DNA of 64,000 bases, taken from positions 45,859,443 to 45,923,442 of the forward strand of contig CM019237.1 of assembly GCA_009741485.1 (NCBI GenBank), read 5' to 3'. The notes below the pieces were generated by a model. It did not search any database and had not been told where the DNA came from. It worked only from the letters and a program-made list of their open reading frames with translations. This DNA is from Malurus cyaneus samueli. Its lineage: Eukaryota; Chordata; Aves; Passeriformes; Maluridae. Numbering within the stretch: position 1 is the stretch's first letter; every line of letters begins with the position of its first letter. A program made the position numbers and the translations under genes. This document shows positions 12,401 through 20,800 of the stretch, piece after piece.

Positions 12401-12735
12401 ATCAGGCACCTCAGGTACTTGACAAGTGTTTGTTGCTGATTCAGAGAGGACAGGAGAGCTCATGTGCATTTCCTGGCACATCAGCTCTTGACCAACTCAC
12501 TATGTATTTGAAACTCAATGAACTCCTGTGGTTTTTAATCCTGCTTGACTTTGGGGGGGCTTTCAGGAAGAACATCAGCTCTTGACCAACTCACTGTGTA
12601 TTTGAAACTCAATGAACTCCTGTGGTTTTTAATCCTGCTTGACTTTGGGGGGGCTTTCAGGAAGAAGATCTTCACTACGATTATGAGACCATGATGCTGC
12701 AGTGCACTGAGACCTTCGATGATGAAGATTTCTAA
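423..12735 (+). CDS. STRA8: STRA8 (stimulated by retinoic acid 8), 3' part of the gene, seven coding exons
   Basis: STRA8 is the retinoic-acid-induced nuclear protein that, with MEIOSIN, switches germ cells into meiosis. Exons seen: 423-498, 1925-2009, 2406-2558, 5605-5887, 7167-7243, 8916-9027 and 12661-12735. Phases join without a break and give about 286 residues; the 5' exons are off the left edge. Recognisable family features are the second bHLH-like helix (YQVLRKAKTSIQKLEQTL), the following SLEDGSPSSLEEVREEY segment, the strongly conserved block around FERYLYFYKHTVDLLIEHG, a Ser/Glu-rich linker, a helix LYLQVTDFLKQLFF, and the acidic C-terminus CTETFDDEDF. All introns are GT-AG. No frameshift or internal stop is present, so the gene looks functional. 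The identification rests on remembered family motifs and on the SLC23A4 neighbour. Confidence is high for the gene and slightly lower for the 77-nt exon. Confidence 0.92.
591..612. repeat. short perfect inverted repeat
   Basis: AAGCCACAG and CTGTGGCTT flank a 4-nt loop. It is the first of three perfect inverted repeats in about 550 bp of the same STRA8 intron. Confidence 0.7.
853..871. repeat. short perfect inverted repeat
   Basis: AGGCTCCT, ACC, AGGAGCCT: 8-bp arms with a 3-nt loop, in the same intron as the 46-nt hairpin. Confidence 0.65.
1086..1131. repeat. 46-nt near-perfect inverted repeat (hairpin) in a STRA8 intron
   Basis: The arms TGCTCTGTTACAGC (1086-1099) and GCTGTAACAGAGCA (1118-1131) are exact reverse complements. 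After a 2-nt bulge the stem continues with GTGAC/GTCAC, closing a 6-nt loop. That makes 19 base pairs in 46 nt. No function is recognised. Confidence 0.85.
1925..2009 (+). CDS. STRA8: STRA8 exon b (SLEDGSPSSLEEV segment)
   Basis: The acceptor is GACAACAG| and the donor CACAG|GTAAGG. It enters with one carried base and leaves with two, giving SCSLEDGSPSSLEEVREEY and then VRRQFGSH. This segment follows the bHLH helix in mammalian STRA8. It is 85 nt long and is hidden from simple ORF scans because its frame is short. Confidence 0.88.
2406..2558 (+). CDS. STRA8: STRA8 exon c (acidic central region)
   Basis: The exon follows a long T/C tract ending in GCCAG and ends GAACG|GTAGGT. It codes a Ser/Thr/Glu-rich stretch and the helix SAIWYLLQECEKQM, ending SPDLVEFE plus a split Arg codon completed at 5605. 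Both phases (2 in, 2 out) fit their neighbours. Confidence 0.92.
2559..5604. other. STRA8: STRA8 intron, no gene recognised
   Basis: About 3 kb between exons c and d. Apart from the 3761-3785 inverted repeat and faint MIR-like stretches near 4940-5000 and 5115-5170, I see nothing recognisable. Open frames here are short and have no family motif. Confidence 0.6.
3761..3785. repeat. 25-nt perfect inverted repeat in a STRA8 intron
   Basis: CCATTCCAGAG (3761-3771) and CTCTGGAATGG (3775-3785) are exact reverse complements around AAT. It could form a cruciform or a short hairpin. No known element was recognised. Confidence 0.75.
5605..5887 (+). CDS. STRA8: STRA8 exon d (conserved YLYFYKHTVDLL core)
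   Basis: This is the largest exon (283 nt) and holds the most conserved STRA8 block: YLYFYKHTVDLLIEHG, then VSTAISHFWQELSEESRD. A poorly conserved Ser/Gly/Glu-rich tail follows. The acceptor is CCTTCCAG and the donor GAGGAA|GTAAGT. It leaves phase 0. Confidence 0.93.
7167..7243 (+). CDS. STRA8: STRA8 exon e, 77 nt, found by phase
   Basis: Exon d ends in phase 0, but exon f can only be read if two bases are carried in, so an exon of length 3n+2 is required between them. The stretch after TTCTCTGCTAG and before GAG|GTAAAT is exactly that: 77 nt, open, coding VMFEDAFDVAAGFLDRSK and a short Ser/Thr tail. The acidic-hydrophobic composition suits the protein. I infer it is real. It could be confirmed by a transcript read across 5887-7167 and 7243-8916. 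Confidence 0.8.
8916..9027 (+). CDS. STRA8: STRA8 exon f
   Basis: The acceptor is CCATTTTCAG and the donor TGCCAG|GTAAGC. One base completes a Ser codon and 37 codons follow, including the amphipathic helix RLYLQVTDFLKQLFF. It ends in phase 0, matching the last exon. Confidence 0.9.
9028..12477. other. STRA8: STRA8 last intron, no gene recognised
   Basis: About 3.4 kb. It contains an A-rich run near 10931-10948 and AT-rich sequence. No CR1 3' end, exon or RNA gene was recognised. Confidence 0.6.
12478..12665. repeat. 94-bp tandem duplication spanning the STRA8 last-exon acceptor
   Basis: Copy 1 (12478-12571) and copy 2 (12572-12665) match with a single substitution seen (A at 12502, G at 12596). 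Each copy includes about 84 nt of intron, the GGGCTTTCAG acceptor and the first exon bases GAAGAA. The result is two identical acceptors in tandem. Confidence 0.92.
12661..12735 (+). CDS. STRA8: STRA8 terminal coding exon with stop
   Basis: Twenty-four codons and a TAA stop give the acidic end EEDLHYDYETMMLQCTETF then DDEDF, the typical STRA8 C-terminus. The acceptor GGGCTTTCAG at 12651-12660 is the second of two near-identical acceptors 94 bp apart. The first, ending at 12566, would give a different 12-residue ending. Confidence 0.92.
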   Translation, partial: EEDLHYDYETMMLQCTETFDDEDF

Positions 12736-12954
12736 ATAGTATCTCTGCTAATGTTTTGTTGAGCACTCCCAGGTACACCAGGCACATGAAGAGGCTTCAC
12801 CTCTTTCAGTGAACTACCTCTCTAAGCAGAGTGTGGAGACGTTGTTGAAGTGGTTTGTTACCATTGACTTCTCCTCTCCTCATTAGTACTTCTTAATATA
12901 TCAGTTGAGTAATTTATACTTTTTAAAGGTTTGAAAGGTCTTAGCTATTTAATG

Positions 12955-13045
12955 TTTAGCCTCACTTCACAAAGAAACTGAGGCAGGTACAGTTTAGTGA
13001 CCTTGCCTAGTATAAGCTGTGGAAGAGCAGTGGGGAGGCCAGATC
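12955..13045 (+). repeat. MIR-like ancient SINE fragment
   Basis: The order of words resembles the MIR core: CACTTCACAAAG, AACTGAGGC, GTGACCTTGCCTAG, then a TGG.AGAGC.G stretch. It is diverged, and was matched from memory of the consensus only. Confidence 0.4.
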
Positions 13046-13402
13046 AGTGACAGTCTGCACAGTCCCATAGGATGCAGGTCCTAAACTGCAACATGCAAAA
13101 ATCACCTCCTGGCAATGATTACTTTTCTGGTGCAATTTTTCATCTTGGGTGGACAAGGAAAGAGGGATTTCCTCACAGAGAGTGGGATGAGGCTCTTCTG
13201 TCTCTTCATGAGAATAGCAGCAGTGGGCATGGACTCCCAAGTCACCCAGAAAAGTGCAGGCACAATAATACACTTTGGATTATTTACTTTTGCAAAGTAT
13301 GTAAAGCTGAGTGATCAGTCCTGTGCTCTTCTTCCACATCTACTTCTTGGATAAGTAGTGCTGCTAAGATAGTCTCTTGGAATTAAAAGTGCTGTGAAAT
13401 TG

Positions 13403-13408
13403 AATAAA
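13403..13408 (+). terminator. polyadenylation signal AATAAA for STRA8
   Basis: A canonical AATAAA hexamer lies about 670 bases after the STRA8 stop, with T-rich sequence following. It is the first canonical signal I noticed downstream of the stop. Confidence 0.5.
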
Positions 13409-13449
13409 GTCCTTCACATCTCTGTGTTATCATTAAAGGCTCTCTGCAG

Positions 13450-16130
13450 ACTTGAACAAACTGTGTTATGGTAGTGGTTATGTTGAGATCATGCTACCAG
13501 CCATCACAAATAGAAAGGCTGGAAGTTTTATTTTAAATCTTAAACTAAAGCTGGCATGCCTAGGTGTCCATCTTTGGCAACCAGCTTTTAGACCGAACCA
13601 AAAGGCCTGGACTGTGGCCCGGCATTGCCTTGATTCGTAAAAGCATCATCCTATCAGGCAAAACCACATGGAGTCGAGTACTGAAATACAAGGGAAGAAT
13701 AAACACTACAGAGCCCTCTCTGTCCCTGCAACTGAGGCTGTGCTAGCACTCCCAGATGAATGCTTGTCAGGCTGCTGTGTTTGACAGTGGGGCTGCAGGG
13801 GTCCTGCTTGGGTTTAAGAGCTCTTCAGAGTTCTTCAGGGTGCAGCCTGCCATTCCTTGGCCTTTACAGTCTGTTTCGTTTATACATGCTGCATTACTTT
13901 GAGGCTAAAAGCGTTGTAATGACATTATGGAGAAGATGAACACATAGTTTGGTTCCTACTCTCATATGATCATAGTTCATGAGTGTGCAGGCCTGCAAGT
14001 AACAAAGGAATGTGGTTTCCTCTCCGGCAGAGCCAACTTTACACAGACAAGGACTGTTCTGCCCTGGTATGCATGAGATCTGCTCTGCCTTGGCAGGGAA
14101 GCAGCCTTAATTCCTGACCATGTGAGTGTTAGGGCTGCACAGGTTCCACACTGAGCAGCACTCAGTGGTTGGTCTGATGAAAACATTTCTTGAAAAAATC
14201 TGGAAAAAATGTAGGCTGGGGGGCAGTGCAGTGGAAAAGGAGTGGAGGCAGAGAGGCAGCAAAGATGGAGCAGAGGGAAACATGGACACATCAGTCAGTG
14301 GAAGTGCAGCCATGGTAGAGTTTTGGGCAGGCCAAGCTGAACAGGACAGAGTAAGACTTAATACATTAGAGCTGTGCTGCAGTGTAACAGCCCCTCACTT
14401 CACAACACATTGACCATAACAAAGGACAGTCCTACTGCTCAGGTCACATCTTCTTGGCGAAAGGTATGAAAATAAGCCTCTGATTAGCTGCTCTAGTGTC
14501 AGTGCACTCAGATACAAGCAAATCCCCATCACTGCATCTCTGCCACAACAGCAGGAGCATCTGTCTGCACTTCCCAATTAGCTGTGTGCCTCTGCAAAGC
14601 CACAAGCAGAGTGACCCCACACCTGGCTGACTTCAGTAAGTCTTGCTGCACTCAGGACTCAGCAGCATGAAAAGGAAATACAGTTGACAGGTAGCTGGCT
14701 GTGATCCAAACAATTTGGAACAGCCCTTCAGTGTTCAGTTTTGCGCATGAGGATCCTCTGATTTTCATCTTTTCATTAAGTAGCAAATAAACACAAGCTG
14801 TGTTGCTGAAGTGCAAAACCAAAGCTGTCCCAAATCTCAAGTGGCCACATGCGGCTGGGAGAAGTGGTGGCCCTACAGAATAACCCTTGCCCACATAATT
14901 TAAAAATTTGGAATTGTCCTCCTGAGGCAAATAAAAAGATATTTCATAAAAAGATAACAAACATATCAAAGAGGGCATTTCAAAGGGCATTTAAAAGCCT
15001 GAGATGGACACAAGGATATAAACAACTTCTGCAAATCTGCCTTGTAAGCCCTAGCAACAGCAGACACAGCTGCCCCAGACCAGCAGGCCACCCCTCAGAG
15101 GAGTTGTCTGCACCTCCAGAGCCACAAGATGTGTTGGCAAAGAATCCTCTGCTGGAGACTGGGGCCCCTCATGCCAAGATCTGTAAAGCCATGCCCAGCT
15201 CCTCTCCAGGGAGCTAGCAGGCCAAATACAGGATGGTGACACAGAGCAGGCTGGGAGTGCAAGGTGACAGCATAACACATGAGCAATGCTCTCTAGCCTT
15301 GGGGTGGGGAACCAAAAAGCCAATTCTAGGGGTTTGTTTTGTAGAGAACTTGTGCCAATGTGATTTTTTTTTTTAACAGAGCTAAAGCAAATATAAACCT
15401 CTGGCACTTACAAGCATCCTAGCATGTCTTAGGAGGAGAAGGGAAAGAATAAGGCTGCAGCCTCCACAGAGCTGTTGGTGTGCCCTGTGTGCCCAGTTAA
15501 TCAGCTGTGTGTTCTGGTCACAGTTAAATCCCCAGTCCATGGAAGCTTCAGTACAGGACACGGGAACACGGATGATGTAGACTAACAACTCGCTTTCACA
15601 CATGTGCTACAGCACAAGTAAATTTGAGAGGTGATGAGTAAGACCAAGGGTTGCCTGCTAGAGAGCAGCCTGGGAGCATAGCCTGGCTCTTGGTGAATTT
15701 AGAGACATAGTCAAGGTTGGGGATGATGAAGAAGACAGCAGAACTGAGATGCCTGGGACTGGTCATATCTGAAATATGTGATATGTGAGACAGGGTCAGA
15801 TATACTTCAAGGTACAAATAATTTTTTTTTCTCTCAAAGACATAACAGTCACAATCATCAACAGAGGCGCTCCAATCTGCCCGTAACAGCAAACTATTTG
15901 TACCATAATGTTTCTTCCTTTAAGATCCCACACTCATACAATTGATCTATTAGGTTTCATTCCCTCACAAAGCAAAAAACTCCAATATACCCCTTACCAA
16001 GACAAGCCACCTACTACTACAGCTGCACTATGGGACCAAAGAACAGGGCTGTAGTATGTCATTGAAACCACACCAGTATTGTTCTATCTTGAGACAAGAG
16101 AGCAAAAGGGCCATGGTATCTTGGCCTTCA
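13450..16130. other. intergenic region between STRA8 and SLC23A4 3' ends
   Basis: About 2.7 kb of unremarkable sequence. The longest open frames (about 95-122 codons near 14.1-15.4 kb) overlap one another on both strands and carry no recognised motif, so I do not call genes here. Confidence 0.55.
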
Positions 16131-16134
16131 GCTG

Positions 16135-16435
16135 TCCAATGGAGGGTCCAGAAAAGGCAGAGTCAGATTCTTCTCAGAGAAAACAGTGAAAGGACAAGAG
16201 GCAACAGACAAGAGGTGAAGCATTAGGAATTCCAGTTAGACACAAGGAAAAACTTCACATCATGAGGGTGAGCAGACCTAGCAGAGGCTGCCTAAAAAGG
16301 CTATGGCTCTCCATCTGTAGCTCAGCAGGACACAGTCCTCTGCAACCTGGTCTAACAGGACCATCTCTGAGCACAGGCTGGCCCAGATGACCTCCAGAGA
16401 TCCCTTCCAAGCTGAATTACTCCATGAGTCTTTGA
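16135..16435 (+). mobile_element. CR1 LINE 3'-end fragment
   Basis: The avian CR1 tail signature is readable: a GACAAGAGGCAACAG word, AAAAACTTCACATCATGAGG, then a GGTCTAACAGGACC region and GATGACCTCCAGAGATCCC with CTTCCAAGCTGAATTA. It is diverged, 5'-truncated and non-coding, and lies downstream of the SLC23A4 stop. Confidence 0.8.
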
Positions 16436-16492
16436 ATACCACCTGCCACTCGTTACAGCAACCACCCTGAGTAATACCATAACAGTGTACAT

Positions 16493-16498
16493 TTTATT
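16493..16498 (-). terminator. candidate polyadenylation signal for SLC23A4
   Basis: TTTATT on the + strand reads AATAAA on the - strand, about 1.1 kb after the SLC23A4 stop. No nearer canonical hexamer was noticed. If used, the 3' UTR would include sequence near or over the CR1 fragment. Confidence 0.3.
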
Positions 16499-17434
16499 AT
16501 TCATTATACTTTCAAAAAAGCAAGTATAAATTTCAATGAAGGACACAAACACAAGCTCAATGTTACAGCAATAATGTTATTACACACCACCAGCAGCCAG
16601 AACCACATGTGATCACACGGCATGTGGCCATGCAGGTTTGAGATCGTTTCTGCTAATAGGCAATAGGAGCAATAATCTGCACACCTGTTTTCCAGAGAAG
16701 TGCTTGTCAACATACAACCACCACACCAGACCAAAAAGGTAGAGTCAGGGTACAGAGGACATATCAATAGTAGGGATGCATAAAATTGTGAGCAGAAAGG
16801 TTTTCTCCTTTATATCTGATGAGAATTTCTTCATCTTTGGTGGGGCTGGGTGCCCTACAGGAAACTGTCTCACCTGAGACTTCTCCCAGTACTCCAGGTG
16901 GGATACATTTCAGGGAAGCTGGGTTTTTCTGTTAGATCAAGAACCTAAGTAAAGTCTCTAGAGTCCCTTTTTGATATAAGGCAAAAGAGACAGGTTCAGA
17001 AGACAATCTATCCCATTAACTTTAGATGCCTCTCCTACAACAACTTCATTTGGCTGACTAAATCATGGGGATATGGAATGAGATGAATCATGACCTTGAG
17101 GTGCCTGCTCCTTCCCCTTGGCCAGGGTGAGGTATAAACCACACAAAGTGAGAGGGGAGTGTTGCTTTAAGGTGCTGGGGATTAACCTCAACCCAAGGGA
17201 TGCCTGAGAGTGGTACAGGGCCTACATCAGGGATGCCTTCCCCACTGGTTCCTTGAGCTGCCAGATCAGGGGACAGGAAATCCTCTGCCTCTGCTGAACA
17301 GCTGCTCCATAGGGTGCCCAAGGGTCAATGCAAGGAAGGAAACAGAACATCTTTGCTAGGCATTTCTTGGGCTTTGATGTTCCCCAAAGAGGGATAGGTT
17401 CTTCCTAGAAATGGGCAGGCAGAAAGAGAGAAGA

Positions 17435-17500
17435 AAAAAATTACTTCCTCAAGGTCACCAGTGGTGCAGTGAGCAGAGCTGGGAAGAGGAATTATCATCC
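17435..17500 (+). repeat. MIR-like ancient SINE fragment
   Basis: ACTTCCTCAAGGTCACCAG followed by GCAGTGAGCAGAGCTGGGA resembles the MIR core (TTGCCCAAGGTCACACAG, then AGAGCTGGGA). It is short and diverged. Confidence 0.35.
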
Positions 17501-17617
17501 ATTATCATTCTCATGCTCCTCCCTCTAACAGCTGCCAGCTCATGCTCCGATGATGAGGGCTGCAGACACACTTTCAGACCTCTGCTTCTGAGATGAGTTC
17601 ACCTGCAGGTCAGGTGC

Positions 17618-17886
17618 TTATATCGCCGTATCAGCACCCATCTCAGAGTCTCTTTCTAAGCCTGCTTTAACGCTGTTTTTCTGTCCAACAGTCTTCAGTT
17701 CATTCATTCTCTTGTCACCAGATGGTCTTTTGAGGCAAGCAGGGAGACAATGAAACCAAGAGACATCACAGTATTTGGTGCCGATGCCAAATGGAAGATC
17801 ATAGACCTTGGAAATGAGCTGGGAGCTCTCCATCCCTCTCTCTTGGCTTTGCTTCCATGCCAGGAGCCCCCGCTCCTCCTGTGTTC
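17618..17886 (-). CDS. SLC23A4: SLC23A4 exon 12 (cytoplasmic tail and stop)
   Basis: After [12 protein letters not shown] (the family's GT-EERG motif) the tail reads [14 protein letters not shown], then a Lys/Glu-rich end and TAA. It is open throughout at 89 residues. SLC23 tails vary in sequence and length, so only its first half is recognisable. Confidence 0.9.
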
Positions 17887-20800
17887 CTGCAACAGCAAAA
17901 GTGAGATTTTCATGTTTAAAACATCAGGTGTTCAAGCACAGGACTGCTTTGTGAGTCTCACACCCATTTCTCAAATCCCAGCAGACCCAGCACAAAATAC
18001 AAATCCCTTCTACTTAAACCCTTTTAGCTCCGAAGTTCTTTACAAATATTCACTAATGAGCTTCCAGACAATACCCTTTTTCCTGCAACAGCTTCCAGAT
18101 TAGCAGTCTTTCTCCACTGCTTTCCATGGGACTCATGTATACCAAGACAAGTTTTCACCTGCCATGGGGGATCCAAGAACTGTTCACAGGGGAGGTTCAT
18201 GGAGTGCTGGGAACACAAGGCTGGATGTTAACTGCCCAGACACTTCAGAGTGGATTTTGCTAGTAAATACTACTCAGGCACAGGTATTTACCCTAGCCAA
18301 AGGGATTCCTGAGTGCCTGTAACTGCTGTGGCAGCAAAGTCTCTCTTGGGAAAGGGAGTGACCATACAGGTAAAATCTGTCCAGAGGAGCTGAAGATCAA
18401 AGGCTGCAGGAAAATTAATAAGCCAAAGGGAGACTGGCTTCCCAAGAAGCCTCAGACAGTAAAAGAATCTGGTTAATAGATATCCTTCTCTTTTCCTGTA
18501 GCAGCATAGAGGGTTTCCTCTCCTGTTCTTATGCCCTCCCGCCCTCTCATGCCTGATGAAAATTCAAGGCTCTTTGCTGCCTGTGAGGGCTAGCTGCAGG
18601 TGCTATATCCTGTCTTTGCTCAACAGCCTTTCCTACTGCTTTTTACTGCTGTGGCTCCAGTTCAGCCTCAGTTTTAGCAGCTCACATAAGGAGGCACACA
18701 TTGGCTTCTTCTACTTATTATAGCCACTTTTCTCTCTCCTTTTAACTAGCAACATGGTTCTAGGCTGGAATTCTTCTCAAAGATAATTTATTTGCCAAAT
18801 AAACCTTTTCCTCAGCCTGGGTTGTCCTGACAAATTAGTTAATTATTTATAAGCTGCTGCTTTTCAACCAGAGATCATTTCAGTGATGTCTTCTGTTTCT
18901 TACCCCTCTTTAGGAGGAGCACAGTCACACAGTGTTTTGTGGCTGCTAGCACAGCTCCTATCCATAGAACAGGACTAACAAAGACAAAAAATACCAGGGA
19001 ACAAACTTTGGACAGGCACAAACCAGTAGGTCATTTAACCAAATCCTACCTGGAATGGTGTTGTCCAGGATAAAGCCCAGAAGTCCACCCACAAACATGC
19101 TAGTGGTGAGAAGCACCAGGATCACTTGGTCAAGCTGGATGATTCCTAGCAGAAAAATAAAGCTTTAGATAGGGGTGCAAGGCGACGTGTTTTATCAGCA
19201 ATGTATCTGGTGCCAAGAGGCTGCCATGCAAGATGCATTATTGCTTGGACTAGGCTTGCAAATCCCAAAGCAGAATGTAAGATTTGGCAGTGGAAGGGAG
19301 AATCATCTCACAGCCAGTTTCAGACCCACTGTTTTATTCTACATGATTATTCCCAGATCCATGGTGGGCAGGAGATGGCTCATAAATACATTAAGAGCCT
19401 GTTAACAGTGCAGACCACAGTACTGTCCAAGAAAAAGCCACCTTCTGCTCCAAACACATTCTGCACTTCCACAATGTAACACCTAACAGCTCCCTACAGA
19501 ACTACAAGCTTCATATGAGTATATTTAGCACGGGATTTCACCACAGGTTCACCAGGTGTGATGTTCCCCCTTGAGGGCTAAGGGCCACGAGCCTCTGATG
19601 GACCATCTGTAGAACATGTGTTTTGTGAGCTCTCTAATAAGCCCACTCAGCACAGCACATACACTTTCAGAGAGGACACCACAGCCTTTGTGATGAAGAC
19701 ATTAGTCACACAAGACACAATGAAGGGGCAGCTGTTGGAGGACTGGAAATTTCAATGAAGTGAACTTGATGGAATTTAGTAGAGGAATATGATCTTCCAT
19801 TTTCAAAGCACAGCATTTTATTGTGTATGAGCACATGAGAAAGCCTCATTCATCAAGACTTTGACCAAGACTCCATCCTGGAGTATTCTCTTGCCCCATC
19901 CCAGGAATGTGTCCCAAGGAAATGCTCTACAATCCTTAGCCCAAGAGGAATTTGCTGTGGTGCAGTCACAGACCAAAAGCAGAGATTTCTGCACCAGAGC
20001 TGTGCATCGGAGGCAAGAACAACCCTCACAGAAAGAAACAGGCAACAGACAAAGCACAGGTTTCAGCACTTCATCAGGAAAAACTGTATTTTAAAAGATT
20101 TCTCTGGATAAGCTTTCCTTCAGTTTTATGCTACAGAAAATGCTTCTGATATCACTTCTTACCTGTTTCCAGCAGTGTACTGTTCTTGCTAGCCCAGCTG
20201 GGAATTGTGAGGCCAGCAAATACAGAAAATCCAAAAACAAAGATGTTTCTTGAGGAGTTCATATCTGTATACTGCACAGAGAAAATTTATACACTACATG
20301 TATACAATTGTGGATTACTGTTGTGTTCATGAGACACAGTGGGATGCAAACACCACAATCAGAAGGGGGCCCAGCCCTGATGCTGCTGGGGCATTTGTGG
20401 TCCTGCAGGCCCCAGTGCCAGCCAGCCCTTCCCTAACCAGGGAGCCCTTTGCGATTCAGCCCCTCTGGGTACAGCCCTGTATCTTTACCTGAGGAATTGC
20501 CAACATAAATGTTTACATTTGCTGCAATGTGGCTATAACTGACACAGTCTGGTAAGAATTTTACTTTAAACTGTGGTCCTGTGTGCAGTTTTGGACACCA
20601 CAATAGAAGAAAGATAAAAAGCTATTAGACAATGTCCAAAGGAGGACCACGAGGATGGTGATGGGTGTGGAGGGGAAGCTTCATGAGGAGAGACTGAGGT
20701 CACTTGGCTTGTTCAGCCTGGAGGAGACTGAGAGGAGACCTCATTGTACTCTGCAGCTTCCTCATAAGGGGAAGCAGAGGGGCAGACACTGATCTCTACT

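Larger units (their letters stand above)
12736..13425 (+). other. STRA8: STRA8 3' untranslated region (approximate end)
   Basis: This is non-coding sequence after the TAA stop. An AATAAA signal lies at 13403-13408, so cleavage would be expected about 10-30 bases later. The end is an estimate. A MIR-like fragment lies inside it. Confidence 0.55.

Noticed and set aside
14126..15407. Several 95-122 codon frames between STRA8 and SLC23A4
   Set aside because: They overlap on opposite strands, show no motifs, and contain typical low-constraint composition. No splice-consistent gene could be built.
17700..17886. An apparent frameshift in the SLC23A4 last exon
   Set aside because: A first reading dropped two bases in the GAGAGAGAGG run. 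Re-reading on the - strand gives one open frame from GTQEERG through SKVYDLPFG to the stop.
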